DNA of 8,149 bases. Origin: Sphingomonas paucimobilis. GTDB taxonomy: Bacteria; Pseudomonadota; Alphaproteobacteria; Sphingomonadales; Sphingomonadaceae. Location: the NCBI GenBank assembly GCA_945860425.1, contig CAMAQU010000066.1, positions 1 to 8,149 of the forward strand, read 5' to 3'. A model generated the notes under the pieces. It was not told the DNA's origin and made no database searches. It saw only the letters and a list, made by a program, of their open reading frames with translations. A program made the translations under genes and the position numbers. This document shows, in pieces, positions 5,481 through 8,149 of the stretch. Position 1 is the stretch's first letter, and the number at the start of each line of letters is the position of its first letter.

Positions 5481-6271
5481 ATGCGAAACTCCGTCACCAA
5501 GGGCACATGGTCAGATGGCTTTTCCCAACTTCGGCAGGGCTCGTGTACATGGTGCGCAAGCGCCGCCGCCGCCACAGCTGGCGAGGCCCACATATGGTCG
5601 AGCCGACGGCCCCTGTCGCCCACCGTCCAATCCTTCGCCCGATAGCTCCACCAGGTGTAGAGCCGCTGCGGCGCGGGGATAAAGTGGCGGCCCAGATCGA
5701 CCCAGTCATGGCTGTTCTGAAGGGCGTTTAAGGCGTCAATCTCAATCGCCGTGTGGCTCACCACATCCAGCAATTGCTTGTGGCTCCACACATCGCTTTC
5801 AAGCGGGGCAATGTTGAAATCCCCCACCAAAATTGTCGGATCATTGAGCGACGCTGACCAGCGGGTCATGCGGTCCAGAAAATCAAGCTTCTGCCCAAAT
5901 TTGGGGTTGGCCTCTCGGTCCGGCACATCGCCGCCGGCGGGCACATAGACATTTTCAAGCCGCCAGCCATTGGGCAGGCGCACACCGACATGGCGGGCCT
6001 CGCCATTATCTTGCCAGTCATGGCGCGTGTCTTCAGCAATGGGGATGCGCGAAATGGTGGCGACGCCATGATGCATGGGCTGACCATGCAACACGATATG
6101 CCGATAACCGAGCCGGTGAAACATCTCCGCCGGGAACACATCGTTCACGGCTTTGGTTTCTTGCAGGCACAGAATATCTGGCGCGTGGTCGGTCAGGAAT
6201 CGCTCAACAATGGGCGCGCGAAAACGCACCGAGTTAATGTTCCAAGTGGCAATGGAAAGCGTATCGGCCAT
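5477..6271 (-). CDS. xth: Exodeoxyribonuclease III (AP endonuclease)
   Basis: A 264-residue Mg-dependent enzyme of the EEP (endonuclease/exonuclease/phosphatase) fold that cuts DNA at abasic sites and removes 3'-blocking groups in base excision repair. Motifs run in the expected order: ATWNINSVRFR (8-18), LQETK with metal ligand Glu38, the catalytic tyrosine in NVYVPAGGD (Tyr109), VGDFNIAP with Asp151 and Asn153, RRLDHMWAS (222-230) and the terminal SDHVPLV with Asp254 and His255. The length is normal. The ATG at 6271 starts the family-typical N-terminus, although the ribosome site is weak. The upstream methyltransferase-like gene ends 43 bases before it, and ribA overlaps its stop. Identification is secure; the exact substrate preference within the Xth family is not visible. 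Confidence 0.97.
   Translation of the reverse strand: MADTLSIATWNINSVRFRAPIVERFLTDHAPDILCLQETKAVNDVFPAEMFHRLGYRHIVLHGQPMHHGVATISRIPIAEDTRHDWQDNGEARHVGVRLPNGWRLENVYVPAGGDVPDREANPKFGQKLDFLDRMTRWSASLNDPTILVGDFNIAPLESDVWSHKQLLDVVSHTAIEIDALNALQNSHDWVDLGRHFIPAPQRLYTWWSYRAKDWTVGDRGRRLDHMWASPAVAAAALAHHVHEPCRSWEKPSDHVPLVTEFRI
5489..5492 (-). promoter_or_regulatory. Ribosome binding site supporting the ribA TTG start
   Basis: GGAG on the minus strand, inside the end of xth, lies 8 bases before the TTG at 5480. It supports a non-ATG start for ribA coupled to termination of xth translation. Confidence 0.65.
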
Positions 6272-6314
6272 GAACCGGCTCTAATCTGCCCGCGCGCAGG
6301 TGCAAGCCCCCTCT

Positions 6315-6920
6315 TTATGCGCCCCGGTTCCAGCCTGTGGCGCCTTCATGGGCCGGGTCGGCCCATTGGTGCCACATTTCACGCACGCGCAGGCGGCGAA
6401 TATGGGCAAGACAGGCGACGCCACGCAGCCGGGACGCAAGGCCATGAACACGCGGGCTGGCCAATATGCGCAAGGCGTGGACAGGCGTGATTCCCATAAG
6501 GGCGGCCATGCGCGCCAGCCAGATCAGATCGCTTCGGCCCGTTCGCTGATGATCGGCCAGATCATGCGCCGTCTGCCGTCGCCATTTGGCCGCCATGTCC
6601 GCCATGTCGGTGCGGGCCGGATGATAGACGATCATATTTGGCGCAAGGATCAGATCGAATGTCCCCAGATCGGGCAGGGGGGTTTCCAGATCGTGGATCA
6701 CGGCCCGTGCTGCACGGGCGCGGATGACGGGGGCGGGCGGGGCATGACCATCCACCCCCAGCATCTCGGCATGGGGCCAGCGATCCCGCAGCCAAGCCAG
6801 AGTCGCCCCACTGCTGCACCCAATTTCCAGCACGCGTTGGGCGTGATCGGGCAATAAAGGGGCAATTTCGCGCCGGGCATGGCCAAAATAGCGTTCCTGC
6901 GCTTGGCTTTGGCTGTTCAT
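6315..6920 (-). CDS. Class I SAM-dependent methyltransferase-like protein with unusual C-terminal half
   Basis: A 201-residue protein. Residues 1-100 look like the front of a Rossmann-fold methyltransferase: ERYFGHARREIAPLLP leads into motif I, RVLEIGCSSGATLAWL (29-44), the glycine-rich SAM loop. Next comes an acidic residue in MLGVDGH (Asp57), then VIHDLETPLPDLGTFDLILAPNMIVYH (74-100) at strand 4. Beyond that the usual DVLEH and PGG elements are not seen. Instead there is a basic, helical-looking region, including DLIWLARMAALMGITPVHALRIL (131-153) and LASRLRGVACLAHIRRLRVREMW (161-183). Codon use stays coding-like to the stop and no alternative frame restores a known motif. The ATG at 6920 is preferred over upstream extension because AAGG lies 9 bases before it and the family N-terminus begins here. 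It is probably first in an operon with xth and ribA. The substrate is unknown. Confidence 0.78.
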   Translation of the reverse strand: MNSQSQAQERYFGHARREIAPLLPDHAQRVLEIGCSSGATLAWLRDRWPHAEMLGVDGHAPPAPVIRARAARAVIHDLETPLPDLGTFDLILAPNMIVYHPARTDMADMAAKWRRQTAHDLADHQRTGRSDLIWLARMAALMGITPVHALRILASPRVHGLASRLRGVACLAHIRRLRVREMWHQWADPAHEGATGWNRGA

Positions 6921-6954
6921 GCGGCACGGCCTTTCTCGTGAGACTATCGGCCAG

Positions 6955-6979
6955 TGACCCGTCTGGATCAAAAGGGTCA
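6955..6979. repeat. Inverted repeat TGACCC-N13-GGGTCA
   Basis: TGACCC (6955-6960) and GGGTCA (6974-6979) form a perfect 6-base inverted repeat in the divergent region between the methyltransferase-like and crotonase genes. Half-sites about two helical turns apart would suit a dimeric regulator, but no cognate regulator lies nearby. On the minus strand the second arm overlaps a TTGACC that could serve as a -35 box. Confidence 0.35.
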
Positions 6980-6997
6980 AATGAACTCGCGGTAAGT

Positions 6998-7013
6998 TGG
7001 CACGGGGGCTTGC
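6998..7013 (+). promoter_or_regulatory. Sigma-54-like -24/-12 promoter with one extra base
   Basis: TGGCAC (6998-7003), a GGGGGC spacer and TTGC (7010-7013) resemble the sigma-54 consensus TGGCAC-N5-TTGC. The spacing from GG to GC is 11 bases rather than the near-invariant 10. It lies about 75 bases before the crotonase start on the same strand. It is a near match, not a confirmed promoter. A weak sigma-70 reading, TTGCTT (7010-7015) with TTAGCT (7033-7038), is an alternative. Confidence 0.3.
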
Positions 7014-7074
7014 TTTGCGGGGCGATTTTCTTTTAGCTAAACCAAATGTCGGCGCTGTGGTCCGGCAAGATGTG

Positions 7075-7082
7075 AGAGGAAG
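7075..7082 (+). promoter_or_regulatory. Ribosome binding site of the crotonase gene
   Basis: AGAGGAAG lies 6 bases before the ATG at 7089. It is the strongest Shine-Dalgarno sequence in the window and fixes this start. Confidence 0.75.
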
Positions 7083-7088
7083 CCTGTA

Positions 7089-7850
7089 ATGACCGACGCC
7101 GTCCTGACAGAGGTGCGTGGAAACGTCCTGATTGTGACGCTCAACCGTCCAGAGGCCAAAAATGCCGCCAATAAGGCGCTGGCCGAAGGTGTGGCAGCGG
7201 CCATGGATCGGCTCGATTCGGACAATGATCTGCGCGTTGGCATTATCACAGGGGCGGGTGGCACCTTTTGCTCCGGCATGGACCTGAAGGGATTTCTGGC
7301 TGGGGAGCGGCCGCATATTCCGGGCCGGGGATTTGCCGGGCTGACCGAAGCACCGCCGCGCAAGCCTTTGATCGCGGCTGTGGATGGCTATGCGCTGGCC
7401 GGGGGCTTTGAAATTGCCCTTGCCTGCGACATGATCGTGGCGAATGTCGATTCAAAATTTGGCATTCCAGAGGTGAAGCGTGGTCTGGCTGCTGCTGCCG
7501 GTGGACTGGTCCGCCTGCCCCGCCAAATTCCGCAGCGCCTTGCGATGGAATTGGCCCTGACGGGTGATTTTATCAGCGCGGCCCGCGCCTATGAAATGGG
7601 CCTGATCAACCGCATTGTGCCGGGTGTTGCGCTGGATGGCGCGCTGGAACTGGCTCAGGCGATCAGCGCCAATGGCCCCTTGGCCGTTGCCGCCTCCAAA
7701 CAGGTGATCCGCGAACAGCAAGATTGGTCTCAGGCAGACCAATGGGCCAAGCAATATGAGCTGACGGCCGCTGTCTTCACATCGAATGACGCGCGCGAAG
7801 GGGCGGCCGCTTTTGCGCAAAAGCGCGCGCCCAATTGGACAGGGTCTTAA
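7089..7850 (+). CDS. Enoyl-CoA hydratase/isomerase (crotonase) family protein
   Basis: A 253-residue crotonase-fold enzyme, usual length, acting on CoA thioesters in the cytosol. The oxyanion hole is formed by the segments FCSGMDLKGF (60-69) and GYALAGGFEIALACD (100-114). Both residues matching the catalytic glutamates of rat enoyl-CoA hydratase are kept: Glu108 in GGFEIAL and Glu128 in FGIPEVKRGL. This favours a true trans-2-enoyl-CoA hydratase over an isomerase or dehalogenase relative. The C-terminal helical part contains LALTGDFISAARAYEMGLINRIVP and ends QKRAPNWTGS, a common ending for this family. The gene stands alone on its strand, with divergent and downstream genes unrelated to fatty acid oxidation, so the chain length and pathway cannot be told. 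The stop codon lies within the palindrome CTTAAC-CA-GTTAAG. Confidence 0.94.
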   Translation: MTDAVLTEVRGNVLIVTLNRPEAKNAANKALAEGVAAAMDRLDSDNDLRVGIITGAGGTFCSGMDLKGFLAGERPHIPGRGFAGLTEAPPRKPLIAAVDGYALAGGFEIALACDMIVANVDSKFGIPEVKRGLAAAAGGLVRLPRQIPQRLAMELALTGDFISAARAYEMGLINRIVPGVALDGALELAQAISANGPLAVAASKQVIREQQDWSQADQWAKQYELTAAVFTSNDAREGAAAFAQKRAPNWTGS

Positions 7851-7859
7851 CCAGTTAAG
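7846..7859. repeat. Palindrome CTTAAC-CA-GTTAAG at the crotonase stop
   Basis: Two perfect 6-base half-sites separated by 2 bases overlap the TAA stop of the crotonase gene. It is too tight for a stable RNA hairpin loop and could be a DNA operator or chance. TTAA-N4-TTAA is not the TTAA-N7-TTAA spacing of CtrA sites. Confidence 0.3.
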
Positions 7860-7917
7860 GCCGCCCTTTTCTAGGGCAGCCGCAGGGCCGTTCCTCTCGG
7901 GGGGAGGGGAACGGCCC
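7859..7917 (+). terminator. Two tandem hairpins after the crotonase gene
   Basis: The first is GGCCGCCC (7859-7866) with GGGCAGCC (7874-7881), seven pairs and one mismatch around a 7-base loop. The second has perfect 10-base arms GGGCCGTTCC (7885-7894) and GGAACGGCCC (7908-7917) around 13 bases, part of which can pair further. They start 9 bases after the stop. No T-tract follows, so a Rho-assisted or 3'-end-protecting role is as likely as classical intrinsic termination. Confidence 0.6.
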
Positions 7918-8027
7918 GAAATGGCGCATTCTTACAAAAGTTAGACGAAAATGGGCCAAGTTTCTCTGGCTCGACGGGCGGTCTTGCGACAGCCTTCCCC
8001 AAAACCATCACATGTTGGGGGGAGCCA
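7918..8027 (+). promoter_or_regulatory. Upstream region of the sigma-54 activator with a possible SD-hiding hairpin
   Basis: No convincing -35/-10 or -24/-12 promoter was found in these 110 bases. CCCCAA (7997-8002) pairs perfectly with TTGGGG (8015-8020) around 12 bases. The second arm overlaps the purine-rich ribosome site GGGGGGAG (8017-8024), which ends 3 bases before the ATG at 8028. Folding of this hairpin could limit translation. That role is inferred. Confidence 0.4.
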
Positions 8028-8149
8028 ATGGCCAGAACAGATCGTCGTGCGCTGCTCCGTTATGGGCCTTTGCCCCTTATTGGAGAAAGTGCAGCGATCC
8101 GGGCGTTGCGGGGCCTGATTGGCCGTGTTGCGGCGAGCGATGCCTCGGT
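8028..8149 (+). CDS. Sigma-54-dependent transcriptional activator, N-terminal 40 residues (runs off right edge)
   Basis: The translation from the ATG at 8028 contains PLIGESAAIRALRGLIGRVAASDASV, the characteristic opening of the AAA+ domain of bacterial enhancer-binding proteins (NtrC, FlbD and PspF type), just before the Walker A motif, which falls outside the window. Only about 14 residues precede this domain, and no upstream in-frame start codon exists within the spacer, so there is no N-terminal receiver or GAF domain. Such proteins hydrolyse ATP to open sigma-54 RNA polymerase complexes. Without a receiver, control would come from partner proteins or expression level, as known for PspF and some flagellar activators. 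The ribosome site GGGGGGAG lies immediately upstream. The target genes probably lie to the right, but this is not visible here. Confidence 0.85.
   Translation, partial: MARTDRRALLRYGPLPLIGESAAIRALRGLIGRVAASDAS

Noticed and set aside
6300..6857. A 185-codon plus-strand open frame opposite the methyltransferase-like gene.
   Set aside because: The minus frame contains a clear SAM-binding motif. The plus frame reads like a GC-rich shadow with no domain or ribosome site.
6921..7316. Extension of the methyltransferase-like frame upstream to 7316.
   Set aside because: It would run through the whole divergent intergenic region and into the crotonase gene, and it lacks family similarity. The ATG at 6920 fits better.
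7847..7858. Possible CtrA site at TTAACCAGTTAA.
   Set aside because: The spacing between the TTAA halves is 4, whereas CtrA sites have 7, and the position at a stop codon is unsuitable.
7918..8027. A sigma-54 promoter for the activator gene itself, for example around TGGCGC (7922) or TGGCTC (7967).
   Set aside because: Neither has TTGC at the needed distance, with GG-to-GC spacing clearly off.
1..8149. CRISPR arrays, insertion sequences, tRNA or rRNA genes, toxin-antitoxin pairs or phage genes.
   Set aside because: No spaced direct repeats, transposase motifs, tRNA-like folds or small paired open frames with ribosome sites were seen. The short repeats in 4331-4395 are a single palindromic element, not an array.

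Overview
The window looks like an ordinary chromosomal stretch from an alphaproteobacterium, most likely the Sphingomonadales. The reasons are the moderately high G+C content, a DUF3576-type lipoprotein gene directly upstream of leuS, a leucyl-tRNA synthetase without zinc-ribbon cysteines, and a porin-like protein of a type I associate with sphingomonads. This assignment comes from recognising protein families by eye, not from a search. No insertion sequence, phage gene, CRISPR array, tRNA or rRNA is visible.

Layout. Positions 1-1532 (minus strand) hold a DUF3576-type lipoprotein gene followed by leuS, which runs off the left edge. A 184-base divergent region (1533-1716) with two hairpins and a 12-base palindrome separates it from a secreted, porin-like beta-barrel gene (1717-2424, plus). 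That gene meets a degenerate ThiE/TenI-like gene (2397-2960, minus) tail to tail with a 28-base overlap. The latter is divergent, with only 21 bases between starts, from yggS (PLP homeostasis) and a HAD phosphatase (2982-4309, plus), which are coupled by an ATGA overlap.

A compact palindromic element (4331-4395) lies between the converging HAD and ribA genes. Positions 4425-6920 (minus) form a probable operon: a methyltransferase-like gene, xth (exodeoxyribonuclease III) and ribA (GTP cyclohydrolase II), with xth and ribA overlapping by TTGA. A 168-base divergent region (6921-7088) precedes an enoyl-CoA hydratase/isomerase gene (7089-7850, plus). After a hairpin-rich spacer, a sigma-54 activator gene without a receiver domain begins at 8028 and runs off the right edge.

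The genes are mostly housekeeping: translation, flavin and PLP cofactor metabolism, DNA repair, and acyl-CoA metabolism. I do not see a clearly new multi-gene system. The features most worth a second look are non-coding structure and degenerate domains. They are the hairpin pair upstream of the DUF3576 gene, the register-shifting palindrome at 4331-4395, the RibA protein with an apparently dead RibB-like front half, the off-by-one sigma-54-type promoter before the crotonase gene, and the hairpin that could hide the ribosome site of the sigma-54 activator.
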